Below are positions 28,956 to 40,314 of a DNA stretch of 64,000 bases, in pieces. The position numbers were made by a program, and so were the translations under genes. The stretch comes from Ilumatobacteraceae bacterium. GTDB taxonomy: Bacteria > Actinomycetota > Acidimicrobiia > Acidimicrobiales > Ilumatobacteraceae. Every line of letters starts with the position of its first letter. Positions within the stretch are counted from its first letter, which is position 1. Location of the stretch: assembly GCA_025463305.1 (NCBI GenBank), contig JAOBWK010000081.1:83296-147295 (forward strand). Direction: 5' to 3'. The notes below the pieces were generated by a model. It had not been told where the DNA came from. It saw only the letters and a program-made list of their open reading frames with translations, and ran no database searches.

Positions 28956-30077
28956 TCAGCCGATCACGGAGCTCGGCAGCCGGTCGAGGACCCAGTGGCC
29001 GAGGCCCTGCACCATGTCGTCGCGCCAGGACAGCCGACCGGGACGGTAGGCGGCTGATCCGAGGGCACGCTGCTGGCGCTCGAGGATGCCGACGTCTTCT
29101 CGGCCGACCAGCTCCCAGCGCTCGTAGTACGGGTCGGCCTTGGTGGCGAAGTCCGGTGCCTCGGTGACCGCACGCGGGAAGCAGCCGCCGATCTCCAGCG
29201 ACGAGCGATCGTGGGCGATCGGCGTGACGTTGAGCCACCACAGGCAGTCCTGGGCGACGGCGAACTGGCACGCCGGGTGGAGCACCGTGAAGTACGTGCC
29301 CTGGAGCGCGTCGTCGTCGAGCCCTTCGATCGGCGGGAACGGTGGCTCGGTGCCCGGCAGGGTCGCGATCGAGCGACCGGACGTGACCTGGATGCACTTC
29401 CAGTCGCCACGGGTCGGCAGCGAGCGCGACTGCTGCGCACCCACGCTCGCCCGGTGCAGCGTGCCCGTGTGATACGTCTCCATCGCGTTCTCGAGGATCA
29501 GCTTCCAATTGCAGTGCACATCGAGCGTGACCGTCCACGTGCACATCATCTCGTCCGGGCGATGGGAGGCGAGGCGCTCGGGCAGGTCGCCCAGCGTCTC
29601 GATCAGCGGCACGGCGTCGGGGTTGAACGTGACGAACACGAACCCCGCCCACGTCTCCATCCGCACCGGGATCAACCCGTTCGCCTCGCGGTCGAAGCCT
29701 TCGGCCGACTTCATGTCGGGGCACCCCAGCAGCGTGCCGTCGGTGCGGAAGCTCCAGGCGTGGTACGGGCAGACGAAGCGGCTGCTGTTCCCGTCGCCCA
29801 TCACCAGCAGCGAGCCACGGTGGCGGCAGAAGTTGGCGAAGCAGCGCAGCTCGCCGTCGTCGCCGCGCACCAGGAACACCGGGCCGCCCACCGTCTCGAA
29901 GGTGCGATGGTCACCGGTCTCGGCGACCTGGTCGGTGCGGGCGAGGAAGATCCAGCTCGGCAGCAGCACGTGCTCGCGCTCGGCGGCGAACACCGCAGGG
30001 TCGGTGTAGAAGCCGGCCGGCATCGACGACGCCTCGTTCAACGGCAGTCGTGCGGCGTTCAGCTGTCCCGGATCCAC
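28956..30077 (-). CDS. Rieske-type aromatic ring-hydroxylating oxygenase, alpha subunit
   Basis: A 373-residue non-heme iron oxygenase starting at GTG 30077. The Rieske cluster ligands are Cys84 and His86 (CRHRG) and Cys103 and His106 (CPYHAW). The mononuclear iron region is NWKLILENAMETYHTGTLH. No beta subunit or reductase gene lies nearby, so electron donors must be encoded elsewhere. The substrate cannot be told. The GGDEF gene ends 18 bases upstream. Confidence 0.88.
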   Translation of the reverse strand: MDPGQLNAARLPLNEASSMPAGFYTDPAVFAAEREHVLLPSWIFLARTDQVAETGDHRTFETVGGPVFLVRGDDGELRCFANFCRHRGSLLVMGDGNSSRFVCPYHAWSFRTDGTLLGCPDMKSAEGFDREANGLIPVRMETWAGFVFVTFNPDAVPLIETLGDLPERLASHRPDEMMCTWTVTLDVHCNWKLILENAMETYHTGTLHRASVGAQQSRSLPTRGDWKCIQVTSGRSIATLPGTEPPFPPIEGLDDDALQGTYFTVLHPACQFAVAQDCLWWLNVTPIAHDRSSLEIGGCFPRAVTEAPDFATKADPYYERWELVGREDVGILERQQRALGSAAYRPGRLSWRDDMVQGLGHWVLDRLPSSVIG

Positions 30078-30095
30078 CGACCCGAAACTAGTCGG

Positions 30096-30884
30096 TCAAC
30101 GGCTGACCATGGTCTGGCTCACGCCGGCGCGCTTCGCGTTCTGCACGGCGAGATCGGCGTACATGTAGCCCTCGTTCGGGCCGCTCTGGCCAACCAGCGC
30201 CAGGCCCGCGGCGTAGGTGACGGGGTACGGCCGGTCCTGGCTCCACAGGTCGCGCAGGCGGGCGAGCGCTGACTCAGCGCCGATCAGCGTGCTGCCCCGC
30301 AGCAGCCACACGAACTCGGTTCCGCCGACGCGTCCCACCGAGTCGGCGGCGCGGGCGGCGCGGCGCACGGTGCGGGCGAAGCCGAGGATGACCTGATCGC
30401 CCGTCTCGACGCCGTAGTAGTCGTTGATCTGCTTGAGGTTCTCCAGCTCGAACAACGCGATCGCGTCGCCCGGCACGAGCCGGCCGAGCGCCTGCATCGT
30501 GGCGTTCCAGTTGCCGAGGCCCGTGAGCGGATCGGTGGCGTTGACGTCGTCGACGTTGTTCTCGAGCGCGACCCGGGCGATGGCCAACGCCGCGTCGTCG
30601 CGCAGCGCCTGGAGGTGCTGCTGCAGCCGACGATGGCTCACGGGGTCGGCGACGTCGGCCAGCAGCGGCTCGCCGATGCCGAACGAGAGATCGATCGGCA
30701 GGGTGGACGCCCGGCGGTGCTGGGCCGAGATGACCGTGCCGCCCAGATCGCGGACCGCGTCGATGAGCACGCCGACGACCTCTTCCTCGCTCGTGACCCG
30801 GATCAGCCGGCGAACGGCGGCGAGCAGGAGCGGGGCCGTGCCGTCGTCGGTGACGACGTGCGAGCTCCCGGTCAGGACATCCAT
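30096..30884 (-). CDS. GGDEF-domain protein with degenerate active site
   Basis: About 262 residues: an N-terminal region possibly related to GAF sensors (residues 1-110), then a GGDEF domain opening DPLTGLGNWNATMQALGR. The catalytic loop reads GGTEF instead of GG(D/E)EF, so diguanylate cyclase activity is doubtful; it may bind nucleotide or act as an effector. Start codons TTG 30890, GTG 30887 and ATG 30884 are consecutive; ATG is given. Confidence 0.75.
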   Translation of the reverse strand: MDVLTGSSHVVTDDGTAPLLLAAVRRLIRVTSEEEVVGVLIDAVRDLGGTVISAQHRRASTLPIDLSFGIGEPLLADVADPVSHRRLQQHLQALRDDAALAIARVALENNVDDVNATDPLTGLGNWNATMQALGRLVPGDAIALFELENLKQINDYYGVETGDQVILGFARTVRRAARAADSVGRVGGTEFVWLLRGSTLIGAESALARLRDLWSQDRPYPVTYAAGLALVGQSGPNEGYMYADLAVQNAKRAGVSQTMVSR

Positions 30885-30972
30885 CACCAAGGCATCGGGA
30901 TTTCAAGGGGCGCCCTGAAGAAACCTCACGCGACTTGCGGAAAGATTGACGGTCCGGTGATCCAGCGATCCG

Positions 30973-31782
30973 TCACGCAGGGGCGACGAAGTCGATCAGC
31001 CGCTCCACGGCGCCGACCAGCTCCGGGCGCAGATCGGCGTAGGTCGAGACCTTGTTGCGCAGCCGCGGCCAGAAGGTGGCGAGGTCGGTGCCGAGCGCTC
31101 GGCACATGCCCTCCTTCCACGGCTGGCCGCGTGGCACGTCGGGCCACGCTTGCAGGCCGAGCACCTTCGGGCGGATGCCGGCCCACACGTCGACGAACGG
31201 ATGCCCGGTGATGAGCACGTTCGGGTCGCGCACCTCGGCCGCGATGCGCGACTCCTTCGAGCCGGCGACGAGGTGGTCGACGAGGATCCCGAGGCGCCGC
31301 TCTGGCGATGGGCCGAAGTCGCGGACGGCGCCGGCGAGGTCGTCGATGCCGTGCAATGGCTCGACGACGATGCCGAGCTCGCGCAGGTCGTCGCCCCACA
31401 CGTGCTCGACCAGCTCGGCGTCGTGCTTGCCCTCGACCCAGATCCGCGCGGCACGGGCGACCTTGGCGCGCGCCGGCTCGCTCGACTTCACGGACCCGCT
31501 GTTGGTCATCCGCGCGGAGGCCGGCACCGGCGCCGCATCCACCGTCGCCCGGACGAGCGTGACCGGCTTGCCCTCGAGCAGGAACCCGCCCTCCTTCCAG
31601 CGGAAGTGGCGGAACTGGTTCTTGCGGTCGCGCAGTGTCACGGCCTCGAAGGTGATCTTCACCACGTCGCCGCAGAAGCCGCTGGCGCGGTCCTCGACGA
31701 TCATGCCCATCTGCGCCGTGACCTCGCGGTACTTCGGCCCGCGCTTGGCAGCCTCGTGCTCGCTGAGGATGTCGCGGCTCAT
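30973..31782 (-). CDS. DUF3097 family protein
   Basis: A 269-residue actinobacterial protein with RIWVEGKHDAELVEHVWGDD and GILVDHLVAGSKESRIAAE, a Toprim-like arrangement of acidic residues as found in DUF3097. A nucleic-acid role is plausible from that fold but unproven. It overlaps the upstream 31779-32471 gene by four bases (ATGA). Confidence 0.8.
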   Translation of the reverse strand: MSRDILSEHEAAKRGPKYREVTAQMGMIVEDRASGFCGDVVKITFEAVTLRDRKNQFRHFRWKEGGFLLEGKPVTLVRATVDAAPVPASARMTNSGSVKSSEPARAKVARAARIWVEGKHDAELVEHVWGDDLRELGIVVEPLHGIDDLAGAVRDFGPSPERRLGILVDHLVAGSKESRIAAEVRDPNVLITGHPFVDVWAGIRPKVLGLQAWPDVPRGQPWKEGMCRALGTDLATFWPRLRNKVSTYADLRPELVGAVERLIDFVAPA

Positions 31783-32471
31783 CGCGCCGGTCCGCCCATC
31801 GGTCCCGTCGGCACGGACGCCCACCAGCGATCCGTCAGCACCTGGTCGACCAGCGCGCCGTCGGTGCGCCGATACGGCGCGCGCATCCCGGAGGCGGGGA
31901 TCGGCATGGCAAACGATGATGGCATGTACGGCACGCCCCAGACGTGCACCCGTTCGCCCGGTCCACTGAACGCCAGCACGCCCGACGTCAGCTCGATCTG
32001 CACGTCGACCTCGCCGGCCTGGCGGTAGCCGTTCGCCCCTGGTCGGCCCTCGATCTCGGCGAGCACGGCGGGCTCGCCGGCGGCGTACCACTCGATGTCG
32101 AACGTCACCGGCACGAGCGTGCCGTACGCGCGTCGCCACGCCTCCGTGGGGTCGTCGAGCAGCACGCCGTGGGCTTCGTTGCCGAGGCTCCACTGCCCGA
32201 ATGGCACGTCGCACACGTGATCGGCCCACATCTGCGCGGGCTTGATCTCCATGCCCGAACGGAGATCGGCACCGTCGAGCTCCTCGACGTAGAGGTATGG
32301 CTCGTCGACCTGGACGAGCCCCGCCCAGTAGTCGTAGCGGTTGCCGCGTCGCTCGAAGCCGACGAAGCAGCCGGCGCGCAGATCGGCCGCCGCACCCCAC
32401 CACCACCAGGCCTCGACGGCGGCGTCCGGATGGCGCTGCTCGTCGGCGGGCGACCAGGGTGGTTCCGGCAC
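31779..32471 (-). CDS. Protein of unknown function, 230 residues
   Basis: A Trp-rich soluble protein (EAWWWWGAAADLRAG near residues 20-34 and DRWWASVPTG near the C-terminus). I recognise no family. It is translationally coupled to the DUF3097 gene and divergent from the SCP2-like gene, with only 23 bases between starts. Confidence 0.65.
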   Translation of the reverse strand: MPEPPWSPADEQRHPDAAVEAWWWWGAAADLRAGCFVGFERRGNRYDYWAGLVQVDEPYLYVEELDGADLRSGMEIKPAQMWADHVCDVPFGQWSLGNEAHGVLLDDPTEAWRRAYGTLVPVTFDIEWYAAGEPAVLAEIEGRPGANGYRQAGEVDVQIELTSGVLAFSGPGERVHVWGVPYMPSSFAMPIPASGMRAPYRRTDGALVDQVLTDRWWASVPTGPMGGPAR

Positions 32472-32494
32472 GAATTCGACACTACGTTGTCGCC

Positions 32495-32884
32495 GTGCGC
32501 TACCTCAGTCTCGACTGGATCGATGCCGTCGCCGCCGAGGCGACCGCCAGCCCGGAGGTGGCTGCGGCCGTCGCCGAGACCGACATCGGCGTCACCCAGG
32601 TCGTCACCGATGCGCCCGAGGGCGTCATCGTGTACTCGCTGCAGGTCGACGCCGACGGGTTCCACTTCATGGCCGGTGCGGCGCATCCCGAGCACGTGCG
32701 GTTCGAGCAGACGTGGGAGACCGCGGTCGGCGTCGCGACGGGCACGCTCAACGCACAGGAGGCGTTCATCCAGGGTCGCATCCTGCTCACCGGCGATCAG
32801 CAGCGGCTGATGGACAACCAGGCCATCTTCGGCGCGATGAGCACCGTGTTCGACAGCGTGCGGACCCGCACCGAGTACGTCTGA
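32495..32884 (+). CDS. SCP2-like sterol-carrier domain protein
   Basis: A 129-residue single-domain protein starting at GTG 32495. The pattern IVYSLQVDADGFHFMAG, then ETAVGVATGTLNAQEAFIQG and GDQQRLMDNQAIF resembles the SCP2 lipid-binding fold, where a substrate tunnel is formed. Ligand unknown. It precedes the Fpg/Nei gene by 12 bases. Confidence 0.65.
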   Translation: MRYLSLDWIDAVAAEATASPEVAAAVAETDIGVTQVVTDAPEGVIVYSLQVDADGFHFMAGAAHPEHVRFEQTWETAVGVATGTLNAQEAFIQGRILLTGDQQRLMDNQAIFGAMSTVFDSVRTRTEYV

Positions 32885-32896
32885 GCCGAGCCGCCG

Positions 32897-33754
32897 ATGC
32901 CTGAGCTGCCCGAGGTCCAAGCCCACGCCGAGCGCCTCACCGCGCAGTTCGGCGGGCACGTGCTCGAGAAGTTCGTGCCGCTCACGTTCACCGCATTGAA
33001 GACCGCTGTGCCGGCACCCAAGGACGCGTACGGCCTGCCGTTGCAGCGCGTCGGGCGGCGGGGCAAGTACCTGATGCTGCAGTTCGAGCCGGTCACGTTC
33101 GTGGTGCACCTGATGCAGGGCGGACGGCTGCTCGTCGACGAGAAGCAGTCGGCCAAGCCACGCGGCGGGCAGGCCCGTTTCGTGTTCGAGCCCGATCTCG
33201 ATGCGCCGAGCAACCCGGCGCTGCTGCTCACCGAGCAGGGCACCGAACGCCGCGCCGGGGTGTGGTGCGTGCCCACGGCGACGGCACTCACCGACCTGCC
33301 GCTGAGCAAGCTGGGTCCGGAGGCGCTCGAGCTCGATGTCACCGGTCTGCAGCTGCAGTTCGCTCAGCACTCGATGCGTCTGCACGGCTTCCTGCGCGAT
33401 CAGCGCGCGATCGCGGGCCTCGGGCGGATGCTCGCCAACGAGGTGTGCCACCGCGCCAAGATCTCGCCGTTCGCGAACACCGGCAAGCTCACCGCCGAGG
33501 AGACCGCGCGGGTCCGCACGGCCATCCACGAAGCGGTCCAGGACGGACTCGACTACGAGCGCACACGCACCGACATGAGCTCGTCGAAGGATCGGCCCGG
33601 CCGGGTGCACGGTCGGGTCGGCGAGGCTTGCCCGGTGTGCGGCGACACGATCCGCTCAGTGAGCTACAGCAGCTACACGGTCGCGTACTGCCCCACCTGC
33701 CAGACCGGTGGCAAGGTGCTGGCCGACAACACCACGAGCAAGTTCCTCAAGTAG
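32897..33754 (+). CDS. Fpg/Nei family DNA glycosylase
   Basis: Base-excision repair glycosylase/AP-lyase, 285 residues. It opens MPELPEVQ with the catalytic Pro and Glu immediately after Met. The beta-hairpin Lys lies in RRGKYLML, a helix-two-turns-helix includes GLGRMLANEVCHRAKISP, and a C-terminal zinc finger has CPVCGD and CPTCQTGG. Fpg and Nei cannot be told apart reliably here. Confidence 0.9.
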   Translation: MPELPEVQAHAERLTAQFGGHVLEKFVPLTFTALKTAVPAPKDAYGLPLQRVGRRGKYLMLQFEPVTFVVHLMQGGRLLVDEKQSAKPRGGQARFVFEPDLDAPSNPALLLTEQGTERRAGVWCVPTATALTDLPLSKLGPEALELDVTGLQLQFAQHSMRLHGFLRDQRAIAGLGRMLANEVCHRAKISPFANTGKLTAEETARVRTAIHEAVQDGLDYERTRTDMSSSKDRPGRVHGRVGEACPVCGDTIRSVSYSSYTVAYCPTCQTGGKVLADNTTSKFLK

Positions 33755-33761
33755 CTCGAGG

Positions 33762-34661
33762 TCAGCTCGCGGCGGTGATGCCAGGAAGCTGGCGGAGTCG
33801 GTCGGGATCGGCGAGGACGTCGATCGCGACGACGCGATCGTCGACGACCGTGAACGCCATGACCGAGATCGGCTCACCGGCGGCCGTCGTGGCGACGATG
33901 CCGGCACTGCCGTTGACGACGACCGGTCGGATGATCGCGCCGGGCGCCGAGAACATGATCGCCCGCCCGGCCACGACCTCGGCGCCGTGCACGATCGCGG
34001 AGACGCCGGGTCGAGAGGGTCCGCCGTCCGCGCGCAGCCGCACGTTCGGGGCGAGGATCGTGACGAGGGCGTCGAAGTCACCGGCACGGGCGGCGGCGAA
34101 GAAGGCATCGACGACGACGCGCTGGTGGGCGAGGTCGGCGTCTGCGACGGGAGCGGAACGCACTCGCATGCGCGCTCGGCTGGCGAGTTGGCGCACCGCC
34201 TCGGGCGTGCGATCGAGCATCGAGGCGATCTCGTCGAACGGCACCGCGAACATGTCGTGGAGGATGAAGGCCAGACGTTCGGCCGGGCCGAGCGTCTGCA
34301 GGACGACGAGCATCGCCAACCCGACCGAGTCGGCGAGCACGGCCTCGAAGGCGGGATCGCCGGTCGACTCCTCCTGGATGACGGGATCCGGCACGTGTGA
34401 TGCGTTGGGCTCCTCGTGCCGGTTCGACCGGGCGCGCACCATGTTCAGGCAGACGCGGGCCGTCACGGTGGTCAGCCATCCGGCCGGGTTCGCGATGTCG
34501 TCGATGTCGGCGCGGTCGACGCGCAGCCAGGCCTCCTGCAACGCGTCGTCGGCGTCGGCCAACGAGCCGAGCATGCGATAGGCGACCGAGTGCAGGCGGC
34601 CGCGCTGTCGCTCGAACTCGCCGGCCATCCAGCTCGATCTCTCGGCGTTGTTCTCGTCCAT
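33762..34661 (-). CDS. ECF41-type RNA polymerase sigma factor with SnoaL-like C-terminal domain
   Basis: A 299-residue extracytoplasmic-function sigma factor. Region 2 is near residues 17-80 (LHSVAYRMLGSLADADDALQ) and region 4 near 125-170 (VPFDEIASMLDRTPEAVRQL). A fused C-terminal SnoaL-like domain from about residue 180 is typical of ECF41, where it controls sigma activity. The divergent neighbour is an AhpD-like carboxymuconolactone decarboxylase, the standard ECF41 partner. Confidence 0.9.
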   Translation of the reverse strand: MDENNAERSSWMAGEFERQRGRLHSVAYRMLGSLADADDALQEAWLRVDRADIDDIANPAGWLTTVTARVCLNMVRARSNRHEEPNASHVPDPVIQEESTGDPAFEAVLADSVGLAMLVVLQTLGPAERLAFILHDMFAVPFDEIASMLDRTPEAVRQLASRARMRVRSAPVADADLAHQRVVVDAFFAAARAGDFDALVTILAPNVRLRADGGPSRPGVSAIVHGAEVVAGRAIMFSAPGAIIRPVVVNGSAGIVATTAAGEPISVMAFTVVDDRVVAIDVLADPDRLRQLPGITAAS

Positions 34662-34698
34662 CGGTCACGTTCCTCCGCGGTCGGGGGTCATACCAGTT

Positions 34699-34725
34699 GA
34701 CCCCGGCCGCGCGCCGGATGTGACA
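34699..34725 (-). promoter_or_regulatory. Candidate ECF41 promoter
   Basis: On the minus strand TGTCACA (34725-34719), a 16-base spacer and GGTC (34702-34699) approximate the reported ECF41 consensus TGTCACA-N16/17-CGTC. It points at the sigma gene itself, 37 bases from the ATG, which would mean autoregulation. Confidence 0.4.
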
Positions 34726-34740
34726 CACCTGGAGGAGATC

Positions 34741-35196
34741 ATGAGCGCAAGAATCGAACACCCCGCCTTCGCCGTGCCCGGAGCGATGGACGCGCTGCAG
34801 GCACTCGGCAAGGCCGTCGGCGACACCGGCCTGTCGCCGGTGCTCGTCGAGCTGATCTGCCTGCGTGCCAGCCAGATCAACGGCTGCAGCGTGTGCGTGT
34901 ACGGCCACTGCCGTGCGCTGCGCGAGCTCGGGGAGTCCGCCGATCGCCTGGACGGCGTGAGCGCGTGGCGCGAGATGCCGTTCTACACCGATGCGGAGCG
35001 CGCCGCGTTCGAGCTGTGCGAGGCCACCACCCGACTCAGCGACCGCGGCGACGCCGTCTCCGATGAGGTGTGGAAGGGTGCCGCCAACCACTTCGACGGC
35101 ACCCAGCTCGCTGCGCTCGTGCTGACGATCGCGAACATCAACCTGTGGAACCGCCTGAACGCCCCGACCCGTCAGCCGGCCGGCGCGACCTGGTGA
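34741..35196 (+). CDS. AhpD-like carboxymuconolactone decarboxylase family protein (ECF41 partner)
   Basis: A 151-residue protein starting at ATG 34741 behind GGAGGAG. The redox motif CSVCVYGH (CxxCxxxH) lies near residue 46-53, as in alkylhydroperoxidase AhpD. It is divergent from the ECF41 sigma factor. Its last 59 bases overlap the convergent TetR gene. Confidence 0.88.
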   Translation: MSARIEHPAFAVPGAMDALQALGKAVGDTGLSPVLVELICLRASQINGCSVCVYGHCRALRELGESADRLDGVSAWREMPFYTDAERAAFELCEATTRLSDRGDAVSDEVWKGAANHFDGTQLAALVLTIANINLWNRLNAPTRQPAGATW

Positions 35197-35794
35197 CGAT
35201 GCCGTCCGCCGGCGGCGACGTGAGCGAGGCAGCGGCGGTCCGGAGCTCGTCGAGGGCGGCGACGGTGAGGCGCGCGAGCTCGCCGCCCTCGCCGCCGGCT
35301 CGGCCGGACCACTCGACGAAGCCGTGGTGGAACGCGAGGACACCCATCTCGGCGGCCAGCCGGGCGATCGCATCGGACACGCCGCGCGCCACCAGTGCGT
35401 CCGACATCGCCGTGGCCAGCCCCACGCTCTTGAGGATGCTGCGCTCCTGCAGTTCCGTGCTCGAGGCGATCAGCGCTTCGAGGCGAGGGCCGAGCTCGTG
35501 GTTGACCGGGCCGAGCGTTTCGCTGGCCCGGGTCAGGCCGGCTGCGATCGCCTCGAGCGGGCCGGCGTCAGCAGGTGCCGACGCGATGCCCTCGGCGAAC
35601 AAGCGGCTGAGCGTCGCTTGGCCGGCGACGAGCAGCTCGCGCTTGTCGGGGAAGTGGCGGAAGAACGTGCTCTTCGTGACGCCGGCACGATCTGCGATCT
35701 GGGCGACGGTCGTCTCGTCGTAACCCTGCTCGCTGAACAGGTCGACGGCGGCCATCACGAGGCGCTCCCGCGCGTTCGGCTCCCATCGACCCAT
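35138..35794 (-). CDS. TetR family repressor
   Basis: About 218 residues from ATG 35794. The DNA-binding helix-turn-helix reads TTVAQIADRAGVTKSTFFRH, near residues 27-46, and a helical ligand domain follows. Two tandem palindromes lie directly upstream, between this gene and the divergent oxidoreductase gene, so it most likely represses both. The C-terminal Arg/Ser/Gly tail is encoded by DNA overlapping the neighbouring gene. Confidence 0.88.
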   Translation of the reverse strand: MGRWEPNARERLVMAAVDLFSEQGYDETTVAQIADRAGVTKSTFFRHFPDKRELLVAGQATLSRLFAEGIASAPADAGPLEAIAAGLTRASETLGPVNHELGPRLEALIASSTELQERSILKSVGLATAMSDALVARGVSDAIARLAAEMGVLAFHHGFVEWSGRAGGEGGELARLTVAALDELRTAAASLTSPPADGIVTRSRRPADGSGRSGGSTG

Positions 35795-35807
35795 GAGCAC
35801 AGCGTAG

Positions 35808-35831
35808 GTGACGGAACTCTTGTCCCATCAC
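35808..35831. promoter_or_regulatory. TetR operator, copy 1
   Basis: GTGACGGAA and TCCCATCAC form an imperfect inverted repeat about a six-base centre, 14 bases from the tetR start. It matches the second site at 35841-35864. Confidence 0.65.
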
Positions 35832-35840
35832 CGCGGTACA

Positions 35841-35864
35841 GTGACGGGATAAAAGTCCCATCAC
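35841..35864. promoter_or_regulatory. TetR operator, copy 2
   Basis: GTGACGGGA and TCCCATCAC around TAAAAG form an inverted repeat 16 bases before the oxidoreductase start. Its centre is 33 bases, about three helical turns, from copy 1, which suits cooperative binding on one face. Confidence 0.7.
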
Positions 35865-35880
35865 ACTCGGAGGTTTCGTC

Positions 35881-36765
35881 ATGCAGGTCTTCATCACCGG
35901 TGGTACCGGCCTGATCGGTTCCGCCGTCGTCGCCGAACTGCTCGGCGCCGGGCACACCGTCCTGGCCCTCACCCGTTCGGACACCTCCGCCGCCGTTGCG
36001 CGGCAGGCCGGTGCCGCGACGATCCCTGGCGGGCTCAGCGACCTCGACGTGATCCGCCGCGGCGCAGCGCAGTCCGACGGAGCGATCCACCTCGCCTTCA
36101 GCAACGACTTCTCGAGCATCGAAGCGCTCACCCGCTCGATCACCGAGGAGACCAACGCCATCACGGCCATCGGCGAGGAGTTCCTGGGCAGCGACCGCCC
36201 GTTCGCGATCGTGTCCGGCACGCCGTGGATCCCGGGTCGAGCATCCACCGAGGACGATCCGCTCCCGGTCGAAGGGATCGTCGGTGGCCGTGGACGCACG
36301 GTCACCACGACGCTCGCGCTCGCCGAGCGCGGGGTGCGCACGTCGGCGATCCGCCTGCCTCGCACGGTGCACAACAACGGCATGGGGGGCTTCGCTGGTC
36401 TGCTCACGCAGATCGCCCGAAGCACCGCGGTCTCCGGCTACCCGGGTGACGGCACGCAACGCTGGCCGGCCGTCCACGCGCTCGACGCAGCGGTCCTGTT
36501 CCGCCTCGCGCTGGAGCACGCCCCCGCCGGCAGCTCCTGGCACGCCGTTGCCGACGAGGGCGACGCCGTGCGCGACATCGCCGACATGATCGGCAGGAAG
36601 CTCGGGCTCCCGGTGCGGCAGGTGCCTCGGGAGTCGTTCGGCCCCCTCGGTGAGGTCTTCGCGATGGACCAACCGTCGTCGAGCGCCATCACCCGCGCCG
36701 GGCTCGGCTGGACGCCGACACACCTGAGCCTGCTCGATGATCTCGAGCAGAACCTCCGACCCTAG
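35881..36765 (+). CDS. NAD(P)-dependent epimerase/oxidoreductase, extended SDR family
   Basis: A 294-residue Rossmann-fold protein with GGTGLIGSAV at the N-terminus. HNNGMGGFAGLL and RWPAVHALDAAVLFRLAL resemble atypical extended SDRs. It is the likely target of the divergent TetR repressor. Its stop overlaps that of the CitE-like gene on the other strand by four bases. Substrate unknown. Confidence 0.82.
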   Translation: MQVFITGGTGLIGSAVVAELLGAGHTVLALTRSDTSAAVARQAGAATIPGGLSDLDVIRRGAAQSDGAIHLAFSNDFSSIEALTRSITEETNAITAIGEEFLGSDRPFAIVSGTPWIPGRASTEDDPLPVEGIVGGRGRTVTTTLALAERGVRTSAIRLPRTVHNNGMGGFAGLLTQIARSTAVSGYPGDGTQRWPAVHALDAAVLFRLALEHAPAGSSWHAVADEGDAVRDIADMIGRKLGLPVRQVPRESFGPLGEVFAMDQPSSSAITRAGLGWTPTHLSLLDDLEQNLRP

Positions 36766-37711
36766 AGCCCGAGCCCGTTGGCCCATTCGAGGTTCAGCCG
36801 CGCCGACTCGACGTGCGCGCCGTGGACGACATGCCCTTCGCCCTGGTTCGGATCCCCGTAGCGCACCGGCCCTTCGCCAGTGCGGTCGGCCTCGTCGCCC
36901 AACCGGACCAGCTCCTGCCAGTAGGCGATCTCCGAGGCTGCCGGAGTGAAGATCTCGTGCACGAGGGGGATGTGGGCCGGGTTGCCGAGCATCATCCCGT
37001 AGTAGCCGAGGTCGCGCAGATCGGTGGCGAAAATCTGGAGGCCGTCGAGGTCGTCGTTGGCTCCGCCCCACATGCCACTGATGGGATACCGGACCCCGGC
37101 GGCGCGGGCGTCGACGAGCAGCTTCGAGCGGAGCCAGTGCGTCTCCTGCCCACCCGCGGTCCAGCGGTATCCGAGCGCCTGGTGGATGTCACCGAAGCGC
37201 GACACCGCGCCGCCCATGTACGCGACGCGGGTCGAGGCCATCGCGATGTCGCGCGCATCGAGGATCGCTTCGGCCGTCTCGAAGATCGGGTAGATCCAGG
37301 TCGATCCGAGCGCCCTGCCCGTCTCGGCCTCGGCGTTGGTGATCACGCCCTCGGCGGCGACGATGTCGTCGCGGCCGTACGACTTGGGGATCGCCACGCC
37401 CGTCAGCGCCGGCCGCAGGCACGCCAGCAGGTCCTTCCAGAGCCCGCCGGTACGGGAGGGCTGCACCCGGCAGAACAGCAGCGGTCGTTCCGTGTCGGTG
37501 CCTGCAGCAGGGCAGCCGTCGAGGAACTCGGCGACGATGGCGCGCGCCCGCGTGCGGACCTGCGCGGTCATCGGCGTCTGTGGCTCTTCGAGATCGACGA
37601 TCAGCGCATCGGCGCCGGAGTCGTAGGCCTTCACGATGTCTTCGAGGTCGGACCCTGCGGCGAAGAGCACGCTCCGCAACGGCGGGGCAGCGGGCCGTTC
37701 CAGCCGCACAC

Positions 37712-37715
<4 letters not shown>
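36762..37715 (-). CDS. HpcH/HpaI aldolase / citrate lyase beta-like protein
   Basis: A 317-residue TIM-barrel lyase of the CitE type. ALIVDLEEPQTP carries the metal-side acids, and RVQPSRTGG and IFETAEAILDARDIA follow. TTG 37715 overlaps the amidohydrolase stop, and a GTG lies two codons later. It probably cleaves or forms a beta-hydroxyacyl-CoA or related C-C bond. It ends a six-gene minus-strand run. Confidence 0.8.
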
Positions 37716-40314
<2,599 letters not shown>

